Position numbers and translations under genes: made by a program. From the IMG/VR virus record IMGVR_UViG_3300009508_000001, positions 37,616 to 101,615 of that record: a DNA stretch of 64,000 nt. One strand, given 5' to 3'. Shown in pieces: positions 52,258 to 61,663 of this stretch (its first letter is position 1; each line of letters opens with the position of its first letter). A model generated the notes under the pieces. That model saw only the letters and a program-made list of their open reading frames with translations. It had not been told where the DNA came from and searched no databases. Source of the stretch: a virus.

Positions 52258-53805
52258 TTATATTTTACTACCTTTTACAAAGCCACTTATTCTTTTAATT
52301 TTATCTTTTTGTTTTTTAATCTTTTTTAATTTTTCTAATTTTACTTTTTCAGAATAAGTAGACCAATCTTTTTCATATATTCTATCATAGAAAGGAATCT
52401 TGTTATCAGTATTAAATCCATTCCAGTCATAAGTGTCTACAAATGATATATATCTACCTTTTTCATCTTCACCTGCATCTGTTCTATATCTCCCTAAGTT
52501 AAATTCTCCTTTAAAGCTACCATGACCTTTATTGTACTGTCCTTTATATCCTGCTTTATTTTTAGGAAAAGCTTGATCTGCGTTGTGCTTTCTATCTTCA
52601 CCATTACTTTTTAGACCTTTAAATATATCATTAAAACTTCCATCATGATTGTAGTCTTTTTTAACTCTATCCGAAGTTAAATCATTATAAACATCTTCTC
52701 TCATGCCAGGTCTAGTATAATATTTAGGTTCTTTGTCTCCAGGATTTACATATGATTTTATAGTAGGTTTATAAGGACTTTCTTTTAAGTCTTCATCTTT
52801 CATACCAAAAAAATATTGACCTACATTTCCAAACATATTACCCCATGTATTTGCAGTTTTTCCAGTTTCCATTAGTCTTTCTTTACAAGGAGGTTGACCT
52901 TCTCCACCACAGTTAGGATTTAAATTACCACCTAAAGCAAATTCATTGTTTTTAGTTGGTTTTAATTTAGTATCTTTTTGATTTATAAATACTCTATCTG
53001 AGAATATAAATTTACCTTCTGGAAAGTCATAACTAGATTCTCCTTGTTCTACAGTATTAGGTTTACCATTACCACCCATACCTTGTGGAATACCTCCTAG
53101 AGGATTTTGTTCATGTCTACCACCTGTATTAAATGAATTAAGTTTACTATCCTCTTGGTTAATAAACTTTCTATTCATATATTTAGATAAATCTAAATTA
53201 TCTTGTTTAGGTGCAGCCATCATTCTTTCATCAGGTACTTTCATACCTGAAACATTTATTTTAACAGGTTCTTGTGGTGTATTAAACTTTTTTTTAAATT
53301 TATTAAGTGAATTATTAAAAGATTTAATATGCCCAGCTCTTTTCTCTTTACTTCCAGCCCACCAATGATCTGCCCATAAATCTTGAATAGATAAATCACC
53401 AGTAACATAATCTTTTAAATCAACACCACCTTTCATTCTTAGATCACCTAAAAATAATACATCTTGTTGAGCACTAGTTAAAGTACTAGCATCACCAGTA
53501 CCATTCTTTATAATTTTACTTATATAGTCTGGTACAGCATGACCTTTACTTCTTAAATATTTTTTAGTTCTATTAGCAGCACTAAGTATTCTATTACTAC
53601 CACCTTGACCTTCAAATTGATATTTACCTCTACCAGGACCTCCACCATACTGATGTATAGTAGGATCTAATGTTCCAGCAGATTCATGGTAAGCTATACC
53701 ATTCATAAGTCTTTTATAATCAGCTTCGGTACCACCTTTATCTTCAATGATATCTTTTAATATCTTATCAAAGTAAGGATCTTTGTTGTTTAAATTATCA
53801 TTCAT
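52258..53805 (-). CDS. Lysozyme-like virion protein with HEQNP/GG domain (515 aa)
   Basis: The N-terminal ~180 residues look like a lysozyme/transglycosylase: GIAYHESAG puts the catalytic Glu at E41, followed by GRGKYQFEG and ADHWWAG. After a linker comes NTGGRHEQNPLGGIPQG with NTVEQGE and FIFSDRVF. I recall this as a recurring uncharacterised domain in gut Bacteroidota phages. The C-terminus is lysine-rich. ATG 53805 is taken because TTG at 53814 lies inside the promoter. It probably cuts peptidoglycan during DNA entry. Confidence 0.75.
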   Translation of the reverse strand: MNDNLNNKDPYFDKILKDIIEDKGGTEADYKRLMNGIAYHESAGTLDPTIHQYGGGPGRGKYQFEGQGGSNRILSAANRTKKYLRSKGHAVPDYISKIIKNGTGDASTLTSAQQDVLFLGDLRMKGGVDLKDYVTGDLSIQDLWADHWWAGSKEKRAGHIKSFNNSLNKFKKKFNTPQEPVKINVSGMKVPDERMMAAPKQDNLDLSKYMNRKFINQEDSKLNSFNTGGRHEQNPLGGIPQGMGGNGKPNTVEQGESSYDFPEGKFIFSDRVFINQKDTKLKPTKNNEFALGGNLNPNCGGEGQPPCKERLMETGKTANTWGNMFGNVGQYFFGMKDEDLKESPYKPTIKSYVNPGDKEPKYYTRPGMREDVYNDLTSDRVKKDYNHDGSFNDIFKGLKSNGEDRKHNADQAFPKNKAGYKGQYNKGHGSFKGEFNLGRYRTDAGEDEKGRYISFVDTYDWNGFNTDNKIPFYDRIYEKDWSTYSEKVKLEKLKKIKKQKDKIKRISGFVKGSKI

Positions 53806-53811
53806 AATATG

Positions 53812-53842
53812 CAAAGATAAGAAAAATAAATTATAAAAGCAA
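53812..53842 (-). promoter_or_regulatory. Bacteroidota-type promoter before the lysozyme-like gene
   Basis: On the minus strand, TTG (53842-53840), exactly 20 nt, then TATCTTTG (53819-53812). The ATG at 53805 is 6 nt downstream, so the leader is very short or absent. The -33 element lies in the flank of a hairpin that may end transcription of the upstream gene. Confidence 0.7.
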
Positions 53843-53879
53843 GTAAAAACACATATATTTTATATATGTAATTACCTGC
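53839..53879 (-). terminator. Hairpin after the muzzle gene, possible terminator
   Basis: The 5' arm on the minus strand (GCAGGTAA) pairs with TTACTTGC with one mismatch. Inside it ACATATA pairs with TATATGT. A moderately T-rich sequence follows on the minus strand. It overlaps the -33 box of the promoter at 53812-53842. Confidence 0.45.
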
Positions 53880-53893
53880 TTATATATAAATTG

Positions 53894-56800
53894 TTAATAT
53901 GTTGAGTAAAATACTATAATATCATGTAGTATCATTTTATAGTTATCTTCATTGTCTAGTTCTAATTTAAGAAACATCCAAGGATTTCTAATTCTATCTC
54001 TACCATCTTTAGGTATATTAGCTTTCCAATCTCTAAACTTACGTCTTAAATTTAAGTTTCTAGATAATTTAAGAGGTATTAAACCAGTATCTTGATATTC
54101 ATTATAAGCTTGTATACCTGTAAGAGTCTTTTTAGGTTGATCTACGTTTCTTAAATATAACTCTGATTTATACATTATATTATTAAATACACAATCTTTA
54201 TTAGCTTCTGGGTTAACCATTAAAGTTATATAACTAGGCTCATATTTATCAAAGAATTTATTATATTCACCTTTATATTGTTCATATAATTTATTATTAT
54301 CTGGATTAGTTAATATAAGTTTCTCTCCTTGATTAATATAATGTGATGGTATATAACCAGGTTTTAAATCTATAAACTCTTCTTTAAGCTCATTATAACA
54401 CCAAGTAAATGATTTATCATCTTTTCTAATGCCATCATTATTATTTAAATGTAAAGTAAAATAAACATCATTATTATAGTTATCATAACCAAATACAACA
54501 CCTTTTTTAATTAAAGGATTATCAGTTTTTAACAAATTATAATTATAATTATTATTAAAGAATGAATGTTGACCTTTTATATCAGATAAAAAAGTATTAG
54601 TTGCATCAGGTATTCTACCAATTGCTTTATTTAGTAAATCATAGTAATATATTCCTTTCTTAGTTTCTAATATAGACCATTTATTAATACTACCTGATTG
54701 AGTAGTAATATAATCATAATCATATAATACAGAACCTCTACCTAATTCTATTGCTACACCATCATTAGCTTGCACTTGTATTCTAGGATTTACAGATATA
54801 TTAGAGATAGCTTTATCTTGAAATGATATAAGCCTATCTTTAAATACTTTAATGTTGTTAATAGGTCCATATACACCTTCTAAATCAATAACTTCATTTA
54901 CTAATATATCAGTCCAACTATCTATAGTTTCATTAGGAATTTTAAGCTTAGTAGCTTGTATTCTAGTATCAAAACTTTCTACTTTTCTAAAGTTATCAGG
55001 TTTAGCTGTAGATTTAATTAATGTAGGTTGTTGAGAATATACTCTATTATATTTATGATATTCTTCATCTTTAGGTTGAAATCTATTATCCCAATTAAAT
55101 AAAGATAAATCATTTCTATTTTTTAAGTCTACTGTAGTTTCTACAGGAAATGATACTATCTCACTTATTTGAGGTATTCTAGTATTAAGAACTTCTGTAT
55201 CAGTTTTACCTATTCTAAGAAATTGATAATTCTGAACATAAGTATCACCTGGAGATAATATAGTTATTTCATTACTAGTTATAGTTTTATATTCTCCAAT
55301 ATCAATATATACAGATCTTGTTTTAGCTTCATAAGTATTACCTCCATATATATTATTAAGATAAACATTATTAGCAGGTATTTTAATATCTACAGATAAT
55401 ATACCATTAGTAGGTAAATCTCCTGCATCATTAAATATATCTTCTATTCCAGATCTATTACCAGTAGGTATAGATTCATCTCCTAACATTAGTGTTATAT
55501 TTTTAGTAGACCAAGAGTTCATACTAACTAAAGCTGGACAATCATTACAATTATCTTCTCCATCAGATATAAAACTTTCTAAACTATTAGCATAAGCATA
55601 TTTAGCATTACCATTATAATTCTTTCTACCTTGACCTCTTTCTGCTATTTCAGGAGAACCATATATATCATATACTCTATCCGTAGAAGAACTTACATAA
55701 TCATTATAAGCCCTATACAATTGATAAAAATCTGTAGTATCAATATCTCCAGAAGGTCCTATATATCTTGGATTAGAGGTGCTATTAGGAGTGTCAAAAG
55801 TATCTTTCATATTATTATTCTCAAGAAATTGTCTTGTAGGAAAAAATTGAAATTTACCACCAAATTTTTCTAATGAACTATTTAATATAACTTCTTTTGA
55901 TTGTATATATTCTTCAGTCATTTGAGCTAATCCATTAACTTTCAATTGTAAATCACTTCTAATAGAAGTAAATTCAAATTGAACATCTGGACTATGTAAT
56001 TGCATCATTTTACTAAATTGAAATGTTTGAGATACTTTACCTGAGTTTTGCTCATTAGAATGTATTTCAACAGCATTTAATCTACTACCATGTAAACTTC
56101 TTACTATTTCTCCTCTACCTGAATTTACAGGTATTTGGTATAATTCTGGAAATAACTTACCACTATTTTCAAAATTTCTAATAAAATAACTAGGTATTTT
56201 TAACTCTTGATCTTGAATATCAGTTATATCAATTGGAAAATTATCTGTTTTAGCTTCTTCACCTTTTAATTGAAAAATCATTGATGATAATACACCTTGA
56301 TACATTATAGTTCTGTCACTTAATGTTCTATCAGCTCTTATAATTTTATATCCTATAGGCTTATCATCTTCTGATTCAAAGTTAGAAGAAGTATTTAACC
56401 ACACATAAAATTCAGGTTTTAAAGTTACTTTAAGTATATTATATAAACCATTAAGATTTGCTTTAGGTGCTTTAATATCAGCTATCCATTTAGGAAAAGA
56501 TGATTGACCCAATCTATTATAAAACTTAATACCTGTTCTATATATTTCTTCTGACTTAAAAAATGTATTTTCTTCAGCTTGAGAATCTGTTAATTCAGTA
56601 GGTGTAAGTTCATATTTTAAAAATCTACCTTCTCCTCCTAATATAGTAGTACCAGGTTGATACTTATTAATTTCATAATCAATATTTACAGAATCATGTT
56701 TTTCAGGTACATTACTATAAGTAATTATACTAACAGGATATCTATCTCCAGTTATATTACCATTAACTTCTTTTACATTATCATAAACTTCTGTAATATT

Positions 56801-57916
56801 ACTAATTGATGGAAAACTATAAGCTCTAGTATCAATATCTACATCAAAATTAATTTCTTTAATGTTAGATAATAATAACCTATTATCTTTAGCTTCTATA
56901 TGTTTAGGTATAATAGGTGATCCTCCCAAGAATAAAAATTCTTCTAATGATAAATTATTTATAACAGTTCCATCATCATAATATGTAATAGAATTATTAT
57001 CTATATTAGTTTCTAGTATTAAAGATATTTGTGGTATTTCATTAAAAGATGTATATTTTATAGCATATAATTTAAGATTAGTATATGTTGTATCTATATC
57101 GTCTATTTGTACAACAGGTATGCTACCTACTATTTCATTAACTTCTCCTCCACCTTGATTGTTACCTTTATCTAAAGATATTAGTTCACTTAATGGTGAA
57201 ATTACTGTTTGGGAAGAATTAAGTTTAAATAAATTATAAGCATATTGTATTTTACCTGATGTATGAATACCTCCTGAATTAATATCAGTAATTATAGGTT
57301 GGTTTAAATTAAAATTACCTACAAAATTAATAGTAGTTAATGGAAGATTTATTAACTCTTCTTTATCTCCATTATCAATAGAATGTTGAGTATTTATAAA
57401 CCTTACTTGTTTGCTACCATCTACCCAATATACTTTTTGTATGTTATCATTCTCATAGTTAAATAAAGCTTGTATAGGTTTATTTATATTAAAATCTAAA
57501 TTTCTAACATATAATAATTTAAGTTCATAAGAATTATTTAATACATTATCAACTAACCAAATACAATCAAAACCTTTATTATTAGTAGTAAATAAAATAA
57601 TACCTTCTCTAGTTTCAGAATGACCTATTATAACTTGATCTTCAGACACTAAATCTTCTATATTTTCTATTTCAGTATTAATATAAGGTAATTGTTTATC
57701 ATTATAATAAATTATTTTATTTACTTTATTTATAGTTACTTTAGGGATAGATAATACTAATTCATTACCTTTCTCATTAGTAAGAGAAGATGTAGATTGA
57801 CTATCAGTAGCTAGTAATTTTATATGACCAGCTTCAAAATAATATTGAGGTAAATGTTTACTTTTACTTAAATCTTGATTAGCTCCACCAAAAGTATAGA
57901 TTGCATTCTTAATCAT
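53894..57916 (-). CDS. Muzzle-type (stabilization) tail protein (1340 aa)
   Basis: The protein starts MIKNAIYTFGGANQDLSKSK and HIKLLATDSQ, with a NEKGNELVL segment, the pattern of the large tail muzzle or stabilization proteins of crAss-like phages, which have similar length. It is beta-rich throughout, with repeated propeller-like or tail-hub-like strands (TYTNLKLYAIKYTSF, IEAKDNRLLLSNIKE). NCDDC-like cysteines (NCNDCPAL, ~790) occur once. It follows the ring-protein genes, as expected for a tail protein at the distal end. Confidence 0.75.
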   Translation of the reverse strand: MIKNAIYTFGGANQDLSKSKHLPQYYFEAGHIKLLATDSQSTSSLTNEKGNELVLSIPKVTINKVNKIIYYNDKQLPYINTEIENIEDLVSEDQVIIGHSETREGIILFTTNNKGFDCIWLVDNVLNNSYELKLLYVRNLDFNINKPIQALFNYENDNIQKVYWVDGSKQVRFINTQHSIDNGDKEELINLPLTTINFVGNFNLNQPIITDINSGGIHTSGKIQYAYNLFKLNSSQTVISPLSELISLDKGNNQGGGEVNEIVGSIPVVQIDDIDTTYTNLKLYAIKYTSFNEIPQISLILETNIDNNSITYYDDGTVINNLSLEEFLFLGGSPIIPKHIEAKDNRLLLSNIKEINFDVDIDTRAYSFPSISNITEVYDNVKEVNGNITGDRYPVSIITYSNVPEKHDSVNIDYEINKYQPGTTILGGEGRFLKYELTPTELTDSQAEENTFFKSEEIYRTGIKFYNRLGQSSFPKWIADIKAPKANLNGLYNILKVTLKPEFYVWLNTSSNFESEDDKPIGYKIIRADRTLSDRTIMYQGVLSSMIFQLKGEEAKTDNFPIDITDIQDQELKIPSYFIRNFENSGKLFPELYQIPVNSGRGEIVRSLHGSRLNAVEIHSNEQNSGKVSQTFQFSKMMQLHSPDVQFEFTSIRSDLQLKVNGLAQMTEEYIQSKEVILNSSLEKFGGKFQFFPTRQFLENNNMKDTFDTPNSTSNPRYIGPSGDIDTTDFYQLYRAYNDYVSSSTDRVYDIYGSPEIAERGQGRKNYNGNAKYAYANSLESFISDGEDNCNDCPALVSMNSWSTKNITLMLGDESIPTGNRSGIEDIFNDAGDLPTNGILSVDIKIPANNVYLNNIYGGNTYEAKTRSVYIDIGEYKTITSNEITILSPGDTYVQNYQFLRIGKTDTEVLNTRIPQISEIVSFPVETTVDLKNRNDLSLFNWDNRFQPKDEEYHKYNRVYSQQPTLIKSTAKPDNFRKVESFDTRIQATKLKIPNETIDSWTDILVNEVIDLEGVYGPINNIKVFKDRLISFQDKAISNISVNPRIQVQANDGVAIELGRGSVLYDYDYITTQSGSINKWSILETKKGIYYYDLLNKAIGRIPDATNTFLSDIKGQHSFFNNNYNYNLLKTDNPLIKKGVVFGYDNYNNDVYFTLHLNNNDGIRKDDKSFTWCYNELKEEFIDLKPGYIPSHYINQGEKLILTNPDNNKLYEQYKGEYNKFFDKYEPSYITLMVNPEANKDCVFNNIMYKSELYLRNVDQPKKTLTGIQAYNEYQDTGLIPLKLSRNLNLRRKFRDWKANIPKDGRDRIRNPWMFLKLELDNEDNYKMILHDIIVFYSTY

Positions 57917-57918
57917 AA

Positions 57919-58716
57919 TTAATATTTTCTAATTTGTTCTTTAGTATGTAAATTTTTAAAACCATCATCAGCTTGATTATGATCATGTATTAATCTTCTA
58001 ATACCATTCATGGAAGATTCCCAATGATCCATACCAGCTAATTTAAGGTTGTTTTGAGCTTGTCCTACAGCCCAAGAGTATTCTTGTTCAAGTTTGTTAT
58101 AAAACCTCTCAGAAACCTTCCCTGTAGCTAATAGACCAAATAAATGTTCTTTAAGTATGTAATAATACAAAGCATCTTGAAAAGACTGATCATCTGGTAT
58201 CATAGGATAACCTTCTTCATCTGTTAATAAAGATCTATATGATATTTGAATAACACCTTCTTGTTCAGATAAATTAGCATAGTTGTTATTTAAAGTATAT
58301 GTTATATCACAAGCTTTATCATCAGGATAAGATTGACCATTACAATGATAATCTGAATTATATATATAACCAGTATATTTAGCTGGTAACCAATTTGGAT
58401 ACTGATTAAAATATCCTACTAAATTTTCATCTGTAATAAAACTAGGTGTTGTATCAAGTCTTAAATTATCAGGTATATCATTATTAGTTATAAATCTTAT
58501 ACCTCTAATAAATATTAAATCTTTAGGTAAAGAAGCTTTATAATTATTTACTGTAGAATATTCTACTGATTCTCCAAAAGAAAAACCTATTTGTAACCTT
58601 CTAATTAATTCTAAAGCATAATCAGCAGCTTGTTCTTCAGATAAATCTGATACAAACGTTTGATTCATAGCTCTCCATAGAACTGTTTTAAAAGATACGT
58701 GCTTACCATTATACAT
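57919..58716 (-). CDS. Tail ring/adaptor protein (265 aa)
   Basis: This resembles the ring or adaptor proteins of crAss-like tails: an initial helical region (LSEEQAADYALELIRRLQIG), then FIRGIRFITN and a CNGQSYPDDKAC loop. The C-terminus is helical (FQDALYYYILKEHLFGLL, RRLIHDHNQAD). It lies directly before the muzzle gene, in the conserved order of neck and tail genes. The assignment is by pattern and synteny. Confidence 0.65.
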   Translation of the reverse strand: MYNGKHVSFKTVLWRAMNQTFVSDLSEEQAADYALELIRRLQIGFSFGESVEYSTVNNYKASLPKDLIFIRGIRFITNNDIPDNLRLDTTPSFITDENLVGYFNQYPNWLPAKYTGYIYNSDYHCNGQSYPDDKACDITYTLNNNYANLSEQEGVIQISYRSLLTDEEGYPMIPDDQSFQDALYYYILKEHLFGLLATGKVSERFYNKLEQEYSWAVGQAQNNLKLAGMDHWESSMNGIRRLIHDHNQADDGFKNLHTKEQIRKY

Positions 58717-58722
58717 GTTATA

Positions 58723-59235
58723 TTATTTTTTTACGAAAGTGTCATACTTTCTTTTAGAATAATCTTTTATTCTTTTAGTTATATTTCTTTTTATTGTTCT
58801 TATGGGAGCAAATGAATAAACTGTTTTATTTTTATAATTTGCAATTTTTTTATTATAAAATATTTTAAATACATATCCATTAGTATGTTTATTTTCATGT
58901 CTAATCAATATTTTATTTTCTTTAGCTTTTTCATTGTTAGCCCAAAGATTATTAGTTGCTTTCCAGTCTATAGGTTTATTATTTATAATAACACCTTCAT
59001 CATTCATATAAACTTTTCTTTTCTCTTTTAATATTTCTAACACTCCCATTCTAACTGGTAGAGTTAAAGTAAGCTCGTCTATAAGAAGATCTCCCATAGC
59101 TTCATTATATTCACTTATTATTTTATTAAAAGTAACTTTATCTATATCTATATCTTTATATATAGTACAGAAAAATTTATAGTAATCATTCATACCATAA
59201 TGAGCAGGTATTTTTTTAGATTTTCTTTTAATCAT
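58723..59235 (-). CDS. Conserved structural-region protein (170 aa)
   Basis: The start HYGMNDYYKFFCTIYKDIDI is followed by a VTFNKIISEYNEAMGDLLID segment, a pattern I recognise from short proteins encoded between ring proteins in crAss-like phages. The C-terminal ~50 residues are very basic. No enzyme motif is seen. It overlaps the gene upstream by 8 nt. Its role is probably structural or in assembly (inference). Confidence 0.6.
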   Translation of the reverse strand: MIKRKSKKIPAHYGMNDYYKFFCTIYKDIDIDKVTFNKIISEYNEAMGDLLIDELTLTLPVRMGVLEILKEKRKVYMNDEGVIINNKPIDWKATNNLWANNEKAKENKILIRHENKHTNGYVFKIFYNKKIANYKNKTVYSFAPIRTIKRNITKRIKDYSKRKYDTFVKK

Positions 59236-59905
59236 TTGAATTATTTAGTTTATCTTCTGGTATTTGTTTAGTTCTTAAAAGATCTTTAATTATATCTTCT
59301 CTTATTATATCAATAAGTTCTATTTGAATAGGATATTCTATAGTATCAATATCTATACATTGAGTAGAATCTTCACAATTACAACAGTTTTTATATTCTT
59401 GTAAATCTAAAGGATTTTCAAACACTCCTGTTATACTCACACATTCTAAAAATATATCATCACCACCTATAAAATATAAATAACCATCATTGTGAAGATA
59501 TGTTTTTATTTTATTAGGATGATAAGAACTATTTAAGTAAGAAGCTTTTTCTCTAGGTATAACATTAAACTTTTTAGACAACCTATTAGAAGGTGATATT
59601 CTTTCAATAGCATCCTTATCAGAAAGTTGTAAAAACTGAGGTAATGTTTTATTAGTTCTTAATATAGTATCACATTCTAAATCTAATCCACATTCATTTA
59701 TAGATACTTCTTCAGTACCTAAACAAAATGTTTGAAGTATTCTAGTATTAAACTTTCTACCTAATTGATCTAAACGTTGTTTTAGATATTTAGCACGTTT
59801 AATATTTATTAAATAATGTATATATCTATCATCTATTTCTGAGTCATCTGTATACTCTTTAATAGCTTCTCTTATGTCATATGTAATTTCTGCTAATGTA
59901 GCCAT
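59228..59905 (-). CDS. Tail ring / connector-type protein (225 aa)
   Basis: The start MATLAEITYDIREAIKEYTD, then DDRYIHYLINIKRAKYLKQR, fits a connector or ring protein found at the head-tail junction of crAss-like phages. An unusual cysteine pair (NCCNCED) and a C at ~67 lie in loops. The C-terminus is helical (IELIDIIREDIIKDLL). It opens the ring-muzzle gene run. The host promoter for this run is not visible in the 89-nt gap before it. Confidence 0.65.
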   Translation of the reverse strand: MATLAEITYDIREAIKEYTDDSEIDDRYIHYLINIKRAKYLKQRLDQLGRKFNTRILQTFCLGTEEVSINECGLDLECDTILRTNKTLPQFLQLSDKDAIERISPSNRLSKKFNVIPREKASYLNSSYHPNKIKTYLHNDGYLYFIGGDDIFLECVSITGVFENPLDLQEYKNCCNCEDSTQCIDIDTIEYPIQIELIDIIREDIIKDLLRTKQIPEDKLNNSND

Positions 59906-59921
59906 ATTATTTTAAATTGAA

Positions 59922-59946
59922 AACCCCCTCTAATCTAGAGAGGGTT
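59922..59946 (-). terminator. Terminator-like hairpin after the exonuclease gene
   Basis: AACCCCCTCT (59922-59931) and AGAGAGGGTT (59937-59946) pair over 10 bp with one mismatch. On the minus strand a short T run (TTTTCAATTT) follows. The gap also contains an 8-bp inverted repeat (TTGATAAC / GTTATCAA, 59949-59989). Confidence 0.6.
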
Positions 59947-59994
59947 ATTTGATAACTTGTTCAGATCATCTAGTACATCCTGTTATCAATATTA

Positions 59995-60942
59995 TTAACT
60001 ATTATATTTTAAATGTTTCTTGTAGTTAGTATCTGACATTTCAAATAATCTATCAGTATCTAAATCTTTCATTATATGTTTAATTGTACCTCTATTTGTA
60101 GCTACAGTTTTAACATGTTCTATATTTGTTGTACCGCTTATAGGTGAAGTTAATTTATCTTTACCTTGCAATACTCCTAAGTGTGTCTTAGGTTTCTCCC
60201 AATTAACAAGTACATCATATACTTTCTCTAATTGTCTAACATCTTCATCACAATAATCTAACATTTCTTGCAATGCTTTAGGGCATTTATCTTGAATAAC
60301 TCTATCCCAAAGTTGATAATCTGTTGGTAATTTACCTTCTGCTCCTAAAAACTGAGATATATAATCTAGTTTATTAGAATTAAAGTAGAATTTTTTCTTA
60401 GCTACTTTAAGTGTATCAAATTGAGGATAATCTATAAGCATTGGTAATCTATGAAATAATGCTCTAGTTTTAATCCATTTAAGATCAAATCTATCTCCAT
60501 TATGAGCTACAAGTAAATCTGCTTCATTCATAACTTCAATAAATTGTTCAAGAAGAAATTTATCATCTTGATTTTTATCCCAAGTTAAATTATATACTTG
60601 ATCTTCTCCAGCCCATTTATAACTTACACAAATAATAGCTCTTTCTTTAATTACAGCATAATGAGGAATATTAATTTTAAATCCTGCACGCCATGTACTT
60701 ACTATATTATAAGATGTCTCTATATCGTATATAAGCACTTTTAAAGGTCTATTTTTTATTTCTTCTGGTGAAGATACAGTTAAAGCTTTAAGTTCATTCT
60801 TAACTTCTTTAATTGCAACTGTACATTCACCCTTACTTGCAATATAACCTTGACTAAGTAATATTCTACTTAAACTTCTACCTGATTTTTTTAAATAACC
60901 AGGTTTATTTCTTAAAAAATTCTTAATATCTAATAATTTCAT
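59995..60942 (-). CDS. DEDD-type 3'-5' exonuclease (315 aa)
   Basis: An RNase H-like exonuclease fold is visible: IYDIETS (Exo I DxE, ~70), VAHNGDRFDLKW (Exo II, ~145) and MLDYCDEDV (Exo III, ~227). A helical N-terminal ~40 residues (LRNKPGYLKKSGRSLSRILL) look like a helix-turn-helix, a combination often found in crAss-like phages beside structural genes. It has its own promoter and terminator, so it is an independent minus-strand unit. It may degrade host DNA or process phage DNA ends. Confidence 0.85.
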   Translation of the reverse strand: MKLLDIKNFLRNKPGYLKKSGRSLSRILLSQGYIASKGECTVAIKEVKNELKALTVSSPEEIKNRPLKVLIYDIETSYNIVSTWRAGFKINIPHYAVIKERAIICVSYKWAGEDQVYNLTWDKNQDDKFLLEQFIEVMNEADLLVAHNGDRFDLKWIKTRALFHRLPMLIDYPQFDTLKVAKKKFYFNSNKLDYISQFLGAEGKLPTDYQLWDRVIQDKCPKALQEMLDYCDEDVRQLEKVYDVLVNWEKPKTHLGVLQGKDKLTSPISGTTNIEHVKTVATNRGTIKHIMKDLDTDRLFEMSDTNYKKHLKYNS

Positions 60943-60967
60943 ATTTTAATTTTAGTTAATAATAATG

Positions 60968-60998
60968 CAAAGGTACAACTTATATATTTAATATACAA
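60968..60998 (-). promoter_or_regulatory. Bacteroidota-type promoter before the exonuclease gene
   Basis: On the minus strand, TTG (60998-60996), 20 nt, then TACCTTTG (60975-60968), the same geometry as the promoters at 8411-8441 and 53812-53842. The ATG of the exonuclease gene is at 60942, about 25 nt downstream of the -7 box. Confidence 0.72.
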
Positions 60999-61021
60999 GA
61001 CTTTTAACATTTATTTTATAA

Positions 61022-61663
61022 TTAAAATTTATATGCTATACCTACCCAAGCTCTTTTCTCAGTATCAAATGAACCTGAATATATAAACTTTTTAGTATCT
61101 ATAAAAAAATTAGCTTTAGCTACAAAATCTTGCTCTATAACTACAGAACCTTGAGGTGTGTTATAAATATCTTTAACTCCTTGTAAAGGTATTCCAAATT
61201 CACCTCCTAATGCAAATTTAGTTTTATAAGGTATCTTAATATCAGTTTCTATAACTGTATCTATAGCTATTGTACGAGGTTTAGTTTTATAAGATACTTG
61301 TTGCTTATTAAGAGTCCCTGTTACATTAGAATATACTTCTATAGTTTGTATAGAGTCATCAAATTTTTCTTTATACTCTCTTATAGTTAATGCATCTTTT
61401 ACTATTTTATTTTTAACAATAGAATCTTTTAAAGCTAAATATTTATTATAAATACTAGAATCTATTTCAGTTTCTTTAATAACTTTAATAGGTTGAGGTA
61501 GATATATAGTATCAAATTCAGTTTCTACAACTGGTACAGGTACATCTATTTTAACTGGTACTTCCACAGTGATAGTTTCTTTCTCATCACAAGCTTTAAA
61601 ACTTAATAATATTACAGCTATACTTAAAACTATAAGACTTATATTTTTTATTTTATTTACCAT
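61022..61663 (-). CDS. Membrane-anchored protein of the lysis module (213 aa)
   Basis: The N-terminal segment NISLIVLSIAVILLSFKAC is a membrane helix or lipoprotein signal. The cysteine at its end could be a loosely matching Bacteroidota lipobox. An extended, Pro-rich periplasmic stretch (VPVKIDVPVPVV, YLPQPIKVIKET) and a helical part follow. The C-terminal ~70 residues look like beta strands (GGEFGIPLQ, GIAYKF). Position after the amidase suggests a spanin-like or envelope-disrupting role (inference). Confidence 0.6.
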   Translation of the reverse strand: MVNKIKNISLIVLSIAVILLSFKACDEKETITVEVPVKIDVPVPVVETEFDTIYLPQPIKVIKETEIDSSIYNKYLALKDSIVKNKIVKDALTIREYKEKFDDSIQTIEVYSNVTGTLNKQQVSYKTKPRTIAIDTVIETDIKIPYKTKFALGGEFGIPLQGVKDIYNTPQGSVVIEQDFVAKANFFIDTKKFIYSGSFDTEKRAWVGIAYKF

